A stretch of 64,000 bases of DNA from Pseudomonas sp. CFBP13508 (GCF_005233515.1 NZ_QFZZ01000001.1:649320-713319); one strand, 5' to 3'; shown: positions 20,264 through 30,156, numbered from the stretch's first letter. A program made the numbers and translations. Notes: generated by a model not told the origin, from the sequence alone.

Positions 20264-21286
20264 ATGAAAATTCGCTTTGCCTTGGGTCAACCGCTTCGCT
20301 CGCTACTGGCCATGGCGCTTGTGCCCGCCGCCCTGATCGCGTCTCCACTGGCGTTGGCCAATGACAAGGTGGTGCTGCTCACTTCCTGGTATGCCCAAGC
20401 TGAACAGGGCGGTTTCTACCAGGCCCTGGCGGACGGACTGTATAAAAAAGAAGGCCTGGACGTGACCATCCGCATGGGTGGGCCGCAGGTCAATGGCATG
20501 CAGCTGCTGCTCAACAAGCAGGCCGATTTTATCGTCAACTACGACTTGCAGATTCTCAAAAGTGTGGAGCAAGGCCTGCCGGTGGTGGCCGTGGCCGCGC
20601 CCTTTCAAGGTGATCCTCAGGGTCTGCTGACCCATGCCGATGTGAGCGGCCTGGATGACTTGCAGAACAAGCAGGTGCTGGTTTCCACCTCCGGCCAGCA
20701 AACCTGGTGGCCTTGGCTCAAGGAAAAATATCAGCTCAAGGACAGCCAAGCCCGCCCCTACACCTTCAACCTGCAACCCTTCCTCGCGAACGCCAACACC
20801 ACGCAGCAGGCCTATGCCAGCTCCGAGTTGTTCCAGGCGTTGAAGGCCGGGGAGAAAGCCAACTTCTTCCTGTTTGCCGACGCCGGTTACCCGCCCTACG
20901 GCTCGACGCTGGCCACTCGCCAGGACGTCATCGATCAGCATCCTGAGCGAGTCCAGCGCTTCGTTCGCGCCTCGATGGAGGGCTGGAAGCGCTACCTCGA
21001 CAACCCGAGCGCCAACCACCTGATCAAGGCTGATAACCCGAACATGAGCGATGAATTGCTCGCCTGGGGCTTGTCGACGCTCAAGCAATATCGCCTGGTC
21101 ACCGGCGGTGATGCCGCCACTCAAGGCATCGGCGTGATGAGCGATGCGCGCTGGCAGGCCACCCGCAATTTCATGGTCGACGCCGGCCTGCTCGGTGCCG
21201 ATGCGCCTTGGCAGAAGGCCTACACCACGCGCTTCGTCGAGGACTTGAAGGTACTGCCTGGCGCCGAACAGTCCGCCAGCCGCTGA
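20264..21286 (+). CDS. ABC transporter substrate-binding protein, NMT1/SsuA type
   Basis: 340-residue periplasmic protein with a signal peptide (LLAMALVPAALIASPLALA). The mature part begins KVVLLTSWYAQAEQGGFYQA and has YKKEGLDVTIRMGGPQVNG, the pattern of NMT1/THI5-like binding proteins that take pyrimidine-like, sulfonate or aromatic ligands. The start has a GGAGAAC ribosome site. It opens an operon with a Rieske oxygenase, ATPase, permease and amidohydrolase. Confidence 0.88.
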   Translation: MKIRFALGQPLRSLLAMALVPAALIASPLALANDKVVLLTSWYAQAEQGGFYQALADGLYKKEGLDVTIRMGGPQVNGMQLLLNKQADFIVNYDLQILKSVEQGLPVVAVAAPFQGDPQGLLTHADVSGLDDLQNKQVLVSTSGQQTWWPWLKEKYQLKDSQARPYTFNLQPFLANANTTQQAYASSELFQALKAGEKANFFLFADAGYPPYGSTLATRQDVIDQHPERVQRFVRASMEGWKRYLDNPSANHLIKADNPNMSDELLAWGLSTLKQYRLVTGGDAATQGIGVMSDARWQATRNFMVDAGLLGADAPWQKAYTTRFVEDLKVLPGAEQSASR

Positions 21287-21361
21287 GCCTGATTGCAAGA
21301 CTGCTGAACCCAGAGCCCGAGCCCAAGAGCCGGCTGAACGAATACCGTGAGGACACTTGTT

Positions 21362-22387
21362 ATGTTGGTCACCAAACAACCTGTATTGCGCCGTTTCTGG
21401 TATGCCCTGCTGCCCATGACCTCGCTGGATGCCGGTCCGCAGCCCTTCACTTTACTCGGCGAGGCGCTGGTACTGTGGAAGCGCCCCGACGGCACCCCGG
21501 TGGCCATGCGCGACCGTTGCTGCCACCGCACCGCCAAGCTCTCGAAAGGTTTTATCAGCGAGGACGGCAACATCGCCTGCGGCTATCACGGCTGGGAATA
21601 CGACTGCACCGGCACCTGCGTGAAGATCCCGCAAAACCCCGCTGGCATGATTCCGCCGGGCGCCTCGGTCCAGGCCTTTCACTGCCAGGAAAAATACGGC
21701 TACGCCTGGGTCGCCCTCGACGATCCTCTGCAACCAATCCCTGAGTTTCCCGAGGATGGCGCCCCGGGCTACCGGCGCATCTTCCAGTTTTATGAAGAGT
21801 GGAAAACCAGTCCGCTGCGGGTCATGGAAAACTCCTTTGACAACTCGCATTTTTCCTTCGTCCACAAAGCCAACTTCGGCCTTTTCGACCAGCCCGCGCC
21901 GGCCGGCTACGAGTTTCGCGAAACCGACTATGGTTTCGAGGCGGAGACCCGGGTGCCGATCCGCAATCCTGAGGAAAGCTATCGCATCACCGGCACCCGG
22001 GAGCCGATCACCCAGCGCCACCTGATCAACCGCTATTACCTGCCCTTCTCCCGGCGCTTTGGCTGCATGTACCCGGACAGCGGCATCCACCACATCATCT
22101 ACAACTGCGCGACGCCCATGGAAGACGGGCGCCTGATGCTGGTCCAGTGGTTGTATCGCAATGACAGCGAAGAGCAATGCTCGACCCAGGAACTGATCGA
22201 CTGGGACGCAGCGATCACCGCCGAAGACCGCGACATCCTCGAAGCCACCGATTACGACGCCTGTGTCGATACTCGCCGGCGAGTGGAACTGCACATGCCG
22301 TCGGACAAGCCTGGCCTGGTGATTCGCCGGCAATTGCTGGGCCTGCTCGAAGCTCACGGTGAAAGTGAAGTGTTCCTCAGCCATTGA
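21362..22387 (+). CDS. Rieske non-heme iron oxygenase
   Basis: 341-residue terminal oxygenase. The Rieske cluster ligands are Cys53-x-His55 and Cys73-x2-His76 (CGYHGWEYDCTG). The mononuclear iron site is seen in ENSFDNSHFSFVHKANFG near residue 160. Such enzymes hydroxylate or demethylate ring compounds with electrons from a reductase; none is encoded in this operon. Start at 21362 with GAGGAC upstream. Its position between binding protein and ATPase genes indicates it acts on the imported compound. Confidence 0.9.
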   Translation: MLVTKQPVLRRFWYALLPMTSLDAGPQPFTLLGEALVLWKRPDGTPVAMRDRCCHRTAKLSKGFISEDGNIACGYHGWEYDCTGTCVKIPQNPAGMIPPGASVQAFHCQEKYGYAWVALDDPLQPIPEFPEDGAPGYRRIFQFYEEWKTSPLRVMENSFDNSHFSFVHKANFGLFDQPAPAGYEFRETDYGFEAETRVPIRNPEESYRITGTREPITQRHLINRYYLPFSRRFGCMYPDSGIHHIIYNCATPMEDGRLMLVQWLYRNDSEEQCSTQELIDWDAAITAEDRDILEATDYDACVDTRRRVELHMPSDKPGLVIRRQLLGLLEAHGESEVFLSH

Positions 22388-22447
22388 AGTCAGCGCCCCG
22401 GTGTGCCGGGGCTTTACCGGACGCTCATGACCCAAGGGGAGAGCGCT

Positions 22448-23290
22448 ATGTTGATGCAAACCATAACTGGGGCCAACGCCCTGCCACAGGCGTTGCCACG
22501 GGGCGACAGCGTCGGCGTGCAAACACCGCTGTTCGCCAATCAGGTGGAAAAAACCTACAGCAACGGCACCCAGGCCTTGAGCCGGGTGAAGCTGGCCATT
22601 CAGCGCGGCGAGTTCGTTTCATTGCTCGGCCCTTCGGGCTGCGGCAAGAGCACCCTGCTGAAAATGTTCGCCGGCCTCGAAAAACCCTCCGCCGGCCACG
22701 TGCGCTGGTGGGGCAAGGACAGCCCGGCCAGCCCGACCCAAGGGCAAAGCCTGGCGATGGTGTTCCAGGAGGCGACCCTGATGCCGTGGGCGAAGGTCAG
22801 CGACAACGTGCGCCTGCCGCTGGATCTGGCCAATGTGCCCAAAGCCCATAGCCAACCAAAGGTTGACGCCGCCCTTGCCCTTGTCGGCTTGGACCGCTTC
22901 AGCCAGGTGTACCCGCGGGAACTGTCCGGCGGCATGCAAATGCGCGCGTCCATCGCCCGGGCCTTGGCCACCGAGCCCAATCTGCTGCTGATGGACGAGC
23001 CCTTCGGCGCCCTGGATGAGTTCACCCGCAACAAGCTCGACAGCGACCTGCGTCAGCTGTGGGCTAGCCGCGACCTGACTGTGATATTCGTCACCCACAG
23101 CATTTTCGAGGCCGTCTACCTGTCATCGCGGGTGGTGGTGATGGGTGCGCGCCCGGGCCGAGTAATCGCCGACATCGAAATCGACGGCCCGTTGGAACGA
23201 GACGAGGCCTACCGCACCTCCCCGGCCTTTATCGCGCAGTGCGCACGCCTGTCCCGGCTGCTGGCCGAGGCCAATGGCGATTCTTGCTGA
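22448..23290 (+). CDS. ABC transporter ATP-binding protein
   Basis: 280-residue ATPase of the nitrate/sulfonate/taurine type. Walker A GPSGCGKST, Q-loop VFQEATLMPW, signature ELSGGMQMR, Walker B LLLMDEPFGALDE and H-loop FVTHS are all intact. About 40 extra residues precede the domain. A GGGGAGAG site precedes the start; the next gene begins 20 bases after the stop. It powers import with the neighbouring permease. Confidence 0.93.
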   Translation: MLMQTITGANALPQALPRGDSVGVQTPLFANQVEKTYSNGTQALSRVKLAIQRGEFVSLLGPSGCGKSTLLKMFAGLEKPSAGHVRWWGKDSPASPTQGQSLAMVFQEATLMPWAKVSDNVRLPLDLANVPKAHSQPKVDAALALVGLDRFSQVYPRELSGGMQMRASIARALATEPNLLLMDEPFGALDEFTRNKLDSDLRQLWASRDLTVIFVTHSIFEAVYLSSRVVVMGARPGRVIADIEIDGPLERDEAYRTSPAFIAQCARLSRLLAEANGDSC

Positions 23291-23309
23291 CTTTATTGAG
23301 AGCCCGCTC

Positions 23310-24113
23310 ATGAACCCGTCCTTTACTCCCTGGTTACGTCACCCCACGGTATTGCGCATCGTCTCGCCGCTGCTGCTCGGCGCGGTATTGCTGGGTCTGT
23401 GGCAATTGGCATGTGTGGCCTGGAAGGTGCCGGTGTATCTGGTGCCTTCCCCGGTCGATATCGGCCGTACCCTGATCAGCGATGGCCCGATGCTGTTCGG
23501 TGCATTGTGGATGACCTTGAAGATCACCTTTTTCTCGTTTGCCCTGGCGGTGCTTATCGGCACCCTGGCGGCCTTTGTGTTTGTGCAGAGCCGCGTGCTG
23601 GAAGCCAGCCTGTTTCCCTACGCCATCCTGTTGCAGGTGACGCCGGTGGTGGCCGTGGCACCGCTGATCATCATCTGGTGCAGCAACACCACGCTGGCGT
23701 TGGTTATTTGCGCGACCCTGGTGGCGATTTTCCCGATCATCGCCAACACCGTACTCGGCTTGCGCAGCGTCAACCCCGGCCTGCTCAATCTGTTCCGCCT
23801 GAACCGCGCCAGCCGCTGGCAGGTGCTGCTGCGCCTGCGCATTCCCAGCGCCCTGCCGTGTTTTTTTGCCGGGCTGCGCATTGCCAGCGGGCTGGCGTTG
23901 ATCGGCGCGGTGGTGGCGGAGTTCGTTGCCGGCACCGGGGGCACCGGTGCCGGGCTGGCGTATCAGATCCTCCAGGCCGGCTTTCAACTGAATATTCCAA
24001 GGCTGTTCGCTGCCCTGCTGCTGATCGCCTTGACCGGTGTCGCGCTATTCAGCCTGATGGCCGTGCTGGCCCGGTTGAGCCTGCGCAACTGGCATGAAAG
24101 CGAACTCGGCTGA
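23310..24113 (+). CDS. ABC transporter permease
   Basis: 267-residue inner-membrane permease with about six helices. The EAA-like loop is seen as LNLFRLNRASRWQVLLRLRIPSALP with the conserved glycine replaced, near residue 165, typical of SsuC/TauC-type permeases (BPD_transp_1). It pairs with the preceding ATPase and the binding protein at 20264. Confidence 0.9.
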   Translation: MNPSFTPWLRHPTVLRIVSPLLLGAVLLGLWQLACVAWKVPVYLVPSPVDIGRTLISDGPMLFGALWMTLKITFFSFALAVLIGTLAAFVFVQSRVLEASLFPYAILLQVTPVVAVAPLIIIWCSNTTLALVICATLVAIFPIIANTVLGLRSVNPGLLNLFRLNRASRWQVLLRLRIPSALPCFFAGLRIASGLALIGAVVAEFVAGTGGTGAGLAYQILQAGFQLNIPRLFAALLLIALTGVALFSLMAVLARLSLRNWHESELG

Positions 24114-24153
24114 ACCTTTTGACCCGCCGCAGGCGCGGCGCATGGAGCCTCAC

Positions 24154-25584
24154 ATGAAGCTTGAGAATAGCTGGCTGGTACGTAACGCCAGCGCGATCCT
24201 CACCGGTTTGTCCGGCGCGGCGGCGCGCCATGCCGGGCCTGATATCCGTATCGTCGACGGCCGCATCAGCGCCATCGGCGCCCTGCAACCCCAGCCCGGC
24301 GAGCGAGTGCTGGATGCCACCGATTGCGTGGTCTACCCGGCGTGGGTCAATACCCACCATCACCTGTTTCAGTCGCTGCTCAAAGGCATTCCCGCAGGTA
24401 TCGACCAGAGCCTGGGAGCCTGGCTGGGTGCCGTGCCCTATCGCTATCGCGGCGCGTTTGACGAGCAAAGCTTTCGCCTCGCCGCACGCATTGGCCTGGT
24501 CGAATTGGCACGATCCGGCTGCGCCACCGTCGCAGACCATCATTACCTGTACTTGCCGGGCATGGACTTTGACAGTGCCGAGGTGCTGTTCGAGGAAGCC
24601 GAACGGCTGGGGCTGCGGTTTGTCCTCTGCCGTGGCGGTGCCACGCAAGCACGGCAAGCCGAAGGCAAGTCCGTGGCTGGGCCAGAGACCCTGGAGCAAT
24701 ATCTGGACGACGTCGAGCGTCTGGTGCGGCGCTACCACGACCCTGCCGCCGATGCCTGGCGGCGGGTGGTGATGGCGCCCACCAGCCCACCCTACTCCAT
24801 GCCTGCCGAACACCTGCGCGAAACCGCCCGGGTCGCACGGCGACTGGGCATTCGCCTGCACAGCCATCTGAGCGAAACCGTCGAATATCAAAATGAGGTG
24901 CAGCAACGCCACGGCATGTCGCCAGTGGCGTTCTGTGCCGAGCACGAGTGGCTCGGGCCGGACGTGTGGTTCGCGCATTTGGTGAAACTCGACGCCGAGG
25001 AAATCCGCATGCTCGGGGCCAGCGGTACGGGCATTGCGCATTGCCCGCAAAGCAATGGCCGCTTGGGCAGTGGCATTGCCGATGTGGTGGCCATGGAGGC
25101 TGCGGGAATGCGGGTGTCGATTGGCGTGGATGGCGCCGCGTCCAACGAGGCCTGCGACATGATCAGCGAAACCCACGCCGCTTGGCTGATGCAACGGGCC
25201 AGACTTGGCGAACGGGCCCGCCCGCGTTATGCCGGCGGCGAAGAGGAAGGCGGTGCCAGCGCGGCCACGGTGGAAGACGTGGTGCGCTGGGGTACGTCTG
25301 GCGGGGCTCGGGTGCTGGGGCTGGACGCCGTGGGCAGCGTGCAAGTGGGCATGGCGGCCGACCTGGCGATCTACCGCCTGGACCAGCCGCGATACTTCGG
25401 CCTGCATGACCCGGCGATCGGGCCGGTGGTGGGCGGAGGACGCCCGACCTTGCGCGCCTTGCTGGTCGGTGGCCGGTTGACCGTACACGACGACCAGTTG
25501 CCTGATTTCGACCTGGCCGAACTCGGCGCCCAGGCCCGAGACGCGGTACGGCGGTTGCAGCAGGCCGCAGGCGTACGCTCATGA
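24154..25584 (+). CDS. Amidohydrolase, 8-oxoguanine deaminase/AtzB-like
   Basis: 476-residue zinc amidohydrolase of the COG0402 deaminase group. The HxH metal motif is His68/His70 (VNTHHHLFQS); further ligand regions are LHSHLSET, WFAHLV, HCPQSNGRLGSG and IGVDGAASNEA. The layout matches 8-oxoguanine deaminase and the chlorohydrolases of s-triazine degradation. The start at 24154 has GGAG upstream; ATG 24142 is an alternative. As last gene of the operon it likely deaminates a heterocycle imported by the transporter. The precise substrate is not visible. Confidence 0.87.
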   Translation: MKLENSWLVRNASAILTGLSGAAARHAGPDIRIVDGRISAIGALQPQPGERVLDATDCVVYPAWVNTHHHLFQSLLKGIPAGIDQSLGAWLGAVPYRYRGAFDEQSFRLAARIGLVELARSGCATVADHHYLYLPGMDFDSAEVLFEEAERLGLRFVLCRGGATQARQAEGKSVAGPETLEQYLDDVERLVRRYHDPAADAWRRVVMAPTSPPYSMPAEHLRETARVARRLGIRLHSHLSETVEYQNEVQQRHGMSPVAFCAEHEWLGPDVWFAHLVKLDAEEIRMLGASGTGIAHCPQSNGRLGSGIADVVAMEAAGMRVSIGVDGAASNEACDMISETHAAWLMQRARLGERARPRYAGGEEEGGASAATVEDVVRWGTSGGARVLGLDAVGSVQVGMAADLAIYRLDQPRYFGLHDPAIGPVVGGGRPTLRALLVGGRLTVHDDQLPDFDLAELGAQARDAVRRLQQAAGVRS

Positions 25585-25738
25585 GCTGACCTCCCTGGCA
25601 CGTGCTGCCGTGCCAATACTCGGCCGCATCAAATCTCTGGTAGATGGAAAAATACGGCAGTAATCGACTTGAGACTGTCATCAGACAGTTTTAGGGTCCC
25701 GGAGAAGAAAGCAGCGGACGGCTTATCACAAGGCGCTT

Positions 25739-26620
25739 CTACAACAATTGCTCGCGTAGAAAATCGATGAACGGCATTGTCCGCGCTGAACGTCGTCGCT
25801 CGCGGCTGAGTACGGCGCTGACAGGCAGCGCGCTGGTCTGATAGTTGTCGAGTACGGTACTCACCCTGCCCTGCTCGACGTCAGCTGTGAACAGCCATTG
25901 CGGTGAGAGGGAAATACCCAGGCCGGAAAGCACAATTTCGCGGATGGCCTCGCTGCTGTTGCTGGTGACGTTGCCTTGGATACCTACATCGAACGCCTGG
26001 CCGAGGTGCGTAAAGTGCCAACGGTCGTAATGCTCCAGCAACGTGAAGCCGATGCAGTTGTGTCCTGACAGTTCGCTGGGCTCTCGTGGCACGCCGTGCA
26101 GAGCCAGGTAACCGGGCGCGGCATAGACACGCCGTGGGCTATTGCCCAGTGGCAGTGCCACCAATCCCTCGCTCTTCACTACGCCAATGCGGATCGCCAG
26201 ATCGATGTTTTCCTTGAGCAGGTCTTCATTGTGGTCACTCAGTCGCAGGTCAATCCTCACATCAGGATGGCGTTGCAGGAAAATCCCTATGAGCGGTGCG
26301 ATGCATAACCTTCCATAACTGACCGGGGCGGCGACTCGTAAAGGGCCGGCGATCTGCTCCTGGCCACTGGTGAAGCTTCGCGTGGCAGTTTCGACGTGGC
26401 CGAGAATATCCTGGCAGTGGTCGTAGAAGCGTTGACCTTGGTCGGTCAGGGCCAAATGCCGAGTGCTGCGTGCGAACAGTGGCCCACCCAGGTACTGCTC
26501 CAGCGCGCGCACTTGTTTACTCACCGCCGGCTGCCCCATGTTCAGTTCACGGGCGACCGCCGAGAAAGACCCGCGCTCCACGACGCGGACAAAGACATGC
26601 ATGCTATCGAACAGATCCAT
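25739..26620 (-). CDS. LysR family transcriptional regulator
   Basis: 293-residue regulator. The N-terminal helix-turn-helix is SFSAVARELNMGQPAVSKQV, followed by the linker helix and the periplasmic-binding-like effector domain (GPLRVAAPVSYGRLCIAPLI). It resembles the CrgA/DhgR subgroup. It is divergent from the quinone-oxidoreductase-type gene starting 108 bases away and probably regulates it. Confidence 0.9.
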   Translation of the reverse strand: MDLFDSMHVFVRVVERGSFSAVARELNMGQPAVSKQVRALEQYLGGPLFARSTRHLALTDQGQRFYDHCQDILGHVETATRSFTSGQEQIAGPLRVAAPVSYGRLCIAPLIGIFLQRHPDVRIDLRLSDHNEDLLKENIDLAIRIGVVKSEGLVALPLGNSPRRVYAAPGYLALHGVPREPSELSGHNCIGFTLLEHYDRWHFTHLGQAFDVGIQGNVTSNSSEAIREIVLSGLGISLSPQWLFTADVEQGRVSTVLDNYQTSALPVSAVLSRERRRSARTMPFIDFLREQLL

Positions 26621-26728
26621 CGACGATTGGTTCTCTTTGGGGAATAAGTCATATGCAAATTGGGTTTCTTATCGGAATGATTAAAGCGCGGCAATCTGTA
26701 AGCGTCCATCCGAACACAGGTTCCCGTC

Positions 26729-27730
26729 ATGAAACATTCCATGCTTGCCGCCATCGCCGAGTCCGCTCAATCCCCTCTGGCCATCCGTCACATCGATCGC
26801 CCTGTTGCCGGTAAGGGGCAAGTCCTGGTCAAGGTTCACGCCGCAGGGGTCAATCCGCTCGATACCAAAATTGCCGCCGGCGCAGGGGCCCACGCCCGCC
26901 AAACGCTGCCGGCCGTGCTCGGCCTTGACCTTGCCGGTACGGTGGTCGAAGTGGGCGAAGCGGTCGAGGGGTTCACCCCGGGCCAGGAAGTCTTCGGCAT
27001 GCCCGGCGGGATCGGCGGTGCCCAAGGCACCATGGCCGAGTACATTGCCGTGGATGCCCGCCTGATCGCGGTCAAGCCACACACCCTCAGCATGCGTGAG
27101 GCGGCTGCATTGCCTTTGGTATTCATCACCGCGTGGGAAGGTCTGGTCGATCACGCCAATGTTCGCTCTGGTCAGCGTGTCCTGATTCATGGGGGCGCGG
27201 GTGGGGTCGGCCAAGTGGCTGTGCAACTGGCCAAGGCACGCGGTGCCGATGTCTACGCCACCGGTTCGGCGGGCAGTCTCGACTTCATACGCTCGCTGGG
27301 GGCTACAGCGATCGACTATCAGGCACAGAGCGTTGAGGATTATGTCGAGCACTACACCGCCGGCGAAGGGTTCGACATTGTCTACGACACCGTCGGCGGC
27401 AGCACGCTGGATGCATCATTCAAAGCTGTGAAAGCCTATACCGGGCACGTGCTGAGCTGCCTGGGCTGGGGCCAGCACAGCCTGGCACCGTTATCGTTCA
27501 AAAGTGCCACCTACTCGGGCGTCTTCACACTGGCGCCACTGCTCACCGGCAAAGGACGCGAACACCACGGCGCTATCCTGCGCGAGGCCGCTGCGCTGGC
27601 CAATGCGGGTCAACTGACGATCCGCGTGGATCAACAGCACTTTGCGCCGCAGGACGTCAACGAGGCATTTCGCCAAGTCGCCGTAGGCCGCGGCAAGGGC
27701 AAGACGGTCATCGAGTTTGTGGGTGCATAG
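26729..27730 (+). CDS. Zinc-type alcohol dehydrogenase-like / quinone oxidoreductase
   Basis: 333-residue medium-chain dehydrogenase. The catalytic-domain landmark VKVHAAGVNPLDTKIAAG lacks zinc ligands, and the NADPH site is LIHGGAGGVGQVAVQLAKARGA near residue 150. This points to a zinc-independent quinone oxidoreductase or enone reductase. It is divergent from the LysR gene, a common pairing for electrophile-responsive reductases. Confidence 0.88.
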   Translation: MKHSMLAAIAESAQSPLAIRHIDRPVAGKGQVLVKVHAAGVNPLDTKIAAGAGAHARQTLPAVLGLDLAGTVVEVGEAVEGFTPGQEVFGMPGGIGGAQGTMAEYIAVDARLIAVKPHTLSMREAAALPLVFITAWEGLVDHANVRSGQRVLIHGGAGGVGQVAVQLAKARGADVYATGSAGSLDFIRSLGATAIDYQAQSVEDYVEHYTAGEGFDIVYDTVGGSTLDASFKAVKAYTGHVLSCLGWGQHSLAPLSFKSATYSGVFTLAPLLTGKGREHHGAILREAAALANAGQLTIRVDQQHFAPQDVNEAFRQVAVGRGKGKTVIEFVGA

Positions 27731-27775
27731 TTCTTTGTAATCTCTTTAGAGCGCACTCGGCCAAAAGCGTGCGCA

Positions 27776-27927
27776 ATGGTCCGCAACGTCCTCGCCGCCA
27801 TTCTCCCAGCCAAAAGCGTCAAACACGTAGCACCCACGAGTTGAACGGGCCGACCTTCGCTCATTCAATCGTGACCACCCAAGAACTGATTGAGGCGCTG
27901 GCAGCGCAGGAGTAATGGCCGATGACC
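27776..27927 (+). pseudogene. Fused remnant of an SDR and a cysteine hydrolase gene
   Basis: Bases 27776-27833 match 12240-12297 in the PRISE-like reductase gene almost exactly, and 27833-27927 match 18611-18706, the 3' end and stop of the cysteine hydrolase gene. The two pieces abut with no spacer. It is a chimeric scar, not a functional gene; it has no start signal. Confidence 0.75.
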
Positions 27928-27961
27928 CTCATAGGATAGCTGATCGATCACCGGCCCATTT

Positions 27962-29962
27962 CTACACGGCCCAACAGGAGCAGCCCAAGGCACCAAAAAA
28001 ACTTCGGGGGTCCGATACTGGAGCATTGGATCCCCATGCACCGGCATGATCGTGACCGTGCAGGCCGCAAAAGCTTGCGCAGCCGCACGAGGCCGCGACT
28101 TGGGCGCGCAGCGGAGCCAGCGAGTTTCTGCCTGCTCCGTCTGGGTCTCCCCAGGCGCCATAACCTTTAAAGGTACGCGTCGGCGACCAGTCAGGCATGG
28201 CGGGCGGTAGCGGGTTGTCGTCAAACCTGGCGAATTGGCCGGCCCCGTAAACCACGCGCCCGCCAACCACGGTCATATCGGCGGTAAGAAATGAAATCTC
28301 GTCTTCAGGCACAGAGAAGTAGTCCTTACTTGGCACAATCAGGTCAGCAAAGTGACCGGTCTGGATGCGACCACGTTTGCCCTCTTCGTTAGAAAACCAG
28401 GCGACATTCTCTGTCCACATCCGCAACGCCGCTTCGCGATCAAGCAGGTTTCGTTGAGGGTACAGATTCAGACCGCCCACCGTTTTACCGGTTACCATCC
28501 AGGATAGCGAAACCCAGGGGTTGTAGGAGGCAACCCGGGTGGCATCGGTGCCTGCAGACACTTTCACCCCTTTTTCCAGTATGCGCGCTACGGGCGGGGT
28601 CGCTTGCGCCGCACGGGCGCCGTAGCGCTCGACGAAGTACTCGCCCTGATAAGCCATACGATGTTGTACAGCGATGCCACCGCCGAGCGCGGCGACACGG
28701 TCGATCGATTTGTCCGAGATGGTTTCGGCATGATCAAAGAACCAATTGATGCCAGCGAGGGGGATGTCCTCGTTGACCTTCTCAAATACATCCAGCGCTC
28801 GGGTAATGGTTTCGTCGTAGGTGGCATGCAACCGCCACGGCCATCGGTTCTCTGCAAGGATGCGCACAACTTCCTCCAGTTCTCCCTCCATCTCGGGCTG
28901 CAGGTCCGGTCGCGGCTGGCGAAAATCTTCGAAGTCGGCAGCGGAAAACACCAACATTTCGCCCGCGCCGTTGTGACGGAAGTAGTCGTTTCCTTGCTTG
29001 TACTTAACGCTGGAGGTCCACTTGAGGAAGTCCTCCTTCTCTTCCTTGGGTTTCTGAGTGAACAGGTTGTAAGCCAACCTGACCGTCATTTGCCCATCGT
29101 TGTCCAACTTCTGGATCACTGCGTAATCGTCGGGATAGTTTTGGAAACCGCCGCCCGCATCAATAACCCCTGTCACACCCAAGCGATTGAGCTCGCGCAT
29201 GAAATGGCGAGTGGAGTTGACCTGATAGTCGAAGGGCAACTTCGGTCCCTTGGCCAACGTGGCGTAAAGGATCGTCGCGTTGGGCGTGGCCAACAGCAGG
29301 CCCGTAGGCGCACCATTGGCATCGCGGTAAATTTTCCCGCCTGGTGGCTCGGGGGTATCTCGGGTGTAGCCGACCGCGCGCAAGGCCGCACCATTGAGCA
29401 AGGCCCGGTCATAGAGATGCAGAAGAAATACAGGTGTATCGGGCGCGATCGCATTGATCTCGGCTATGGTTGGCAAACGCTTTTCAACGAACTGGTGTTC
29501 AGTGAAGCCACCTACCACGCGAACCCACTGCGGTGCTGGTGTGTTAGCCACTTGGCGCTTGAGCATGTCCATGGCGTCAGCCAGTGAACGCACACCGTCC
29601 CAGCGCAATTCCAGATTGTAGTTAAGGCCGCCGCGGACCATGTGGGTATGGTTATCGACTAAGCCAGGGAGCACACAACGGCGCTTGAGGTCGACAACTT
29701 TTGTGGCTGAGCCAGCCAGCGCCATGACTTCCTGGTCTGACCCTACAGCCAGAAACTTGCCGTCTTTGATTGCAACGGCGTGGGCGACTGGGTTGGCGCG
29801 ATCCAGTGTAGTGATCTCGCCATTGTGGAAAATGATGTCCGGAATTGAATCGGTCATATTGGGCCCTTCCCTACTTAGCGTTTCGGAAAAAGCGCTGCGT
29901 CCAAAGACACCCCCTAACGCTAAGGTGGAGGCGGCCTGGAGAAGTTTTCGGCGCGATGTCAT
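27962..29962 (-). CDS. Exported amidohydrolase (YtcJ-like), Tat signal
   Basis: 666-residue amidohydrolase family 3 protein. A twin-arginine-type leader (TSRRKLLQAASTLALGG) begins the protein. The metal-binding HxH lies in VDNHTHMVRGGLN, and later landmarks include FDHAETIS, VSAGTDATRVASYNPW and a closing HFADLIV. The C-terminus is unusually cysteine- and histidine-rich (SCGCASFCGLHGHDHAG). An internal ATG (29842) with AAGG could make a cytoplasmic form. It is the last of four co-directional genes led by the sigma-54 activator. Substrate unknown. Confidence 0.85.
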   Translation of the reverse strand: MTSRRKLLQAASTLALGGVFGRSAFSETLSREGPNMTDSIPDIIFHNGEITTLDRANPVAHAVAIKDGKFLAVGSDQEVMALAGSATKVVDLKRRCVLPGLVDNHTHMVRGGLNYNLELRWDGVRSLADAMDMLKRQVANTPAPQWVRVVGGFTEHQFVEKRLPTIAEINAIAPDTPVFLLHLYDRALLNGAALRAVGYTRDTPEPPGGKIYRDANGAPTGLLLATPNATILYATLAKGPKLPFDYQVNSTRHFMRELNRLGVTGVIDAGGGFQNYPDDYAVIQKLDNDGQMTVRLAYNLFTQKPKEEKEDFLKWTSSVKYKQGNDYFRHNGAGEMLVFSAADFEDFRQPRPDLQPEMEGELEEVVRILAENRWPWRLHATYDETITRALDVFEKVNEDIPLAGINWFFDHAETISDKSIDRVAALGGGIAVQHRMAYQGEYFVERYGARAAQATPPVARILEKGVKVSAGTDATRVASYNPWVSLSWMVTGKTVGGLNLYPQRNLLDREAALRMWTENVAWFSNEEGKRGRIQTGHFADLIVPSKDYFSVPEDEISFLTADMTVVGGRVVYGAGQFARFDDNPLPPAMPDWSPTRTFKGYGAWGDPDGAGRNSLAPLRAQVAASCGCASFCGLHGHDHAGAWGSNAPVSDPRSFFGALGCSCWAV

Positions 29963-30156
29963 AGGTAGAGGCCTCACAGATATAAAGCCCGTTTCCAGGG
30001 CCTTCAGGGAATAGCGAACCTTGCGAACCGGTTACTCACGTCTGACTGGACTTTTAAACTGCATACATCCTCATGCTCCACCTCGTGTTTTGGACAATAG
30101 CGCCGATGGGTGGAGCTATCGCGTCAGCCCTGCGCGACAGCTCTTGCATAACGGAT

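Noticed and set aside
19838..20290. 150-codon minus-strand frame in the leader of the ABC-Rieske operon
   Set aside because: Low-complexity basic composition, no start signal and it overlaps the next gene's start and a hairpin; treated as chance.
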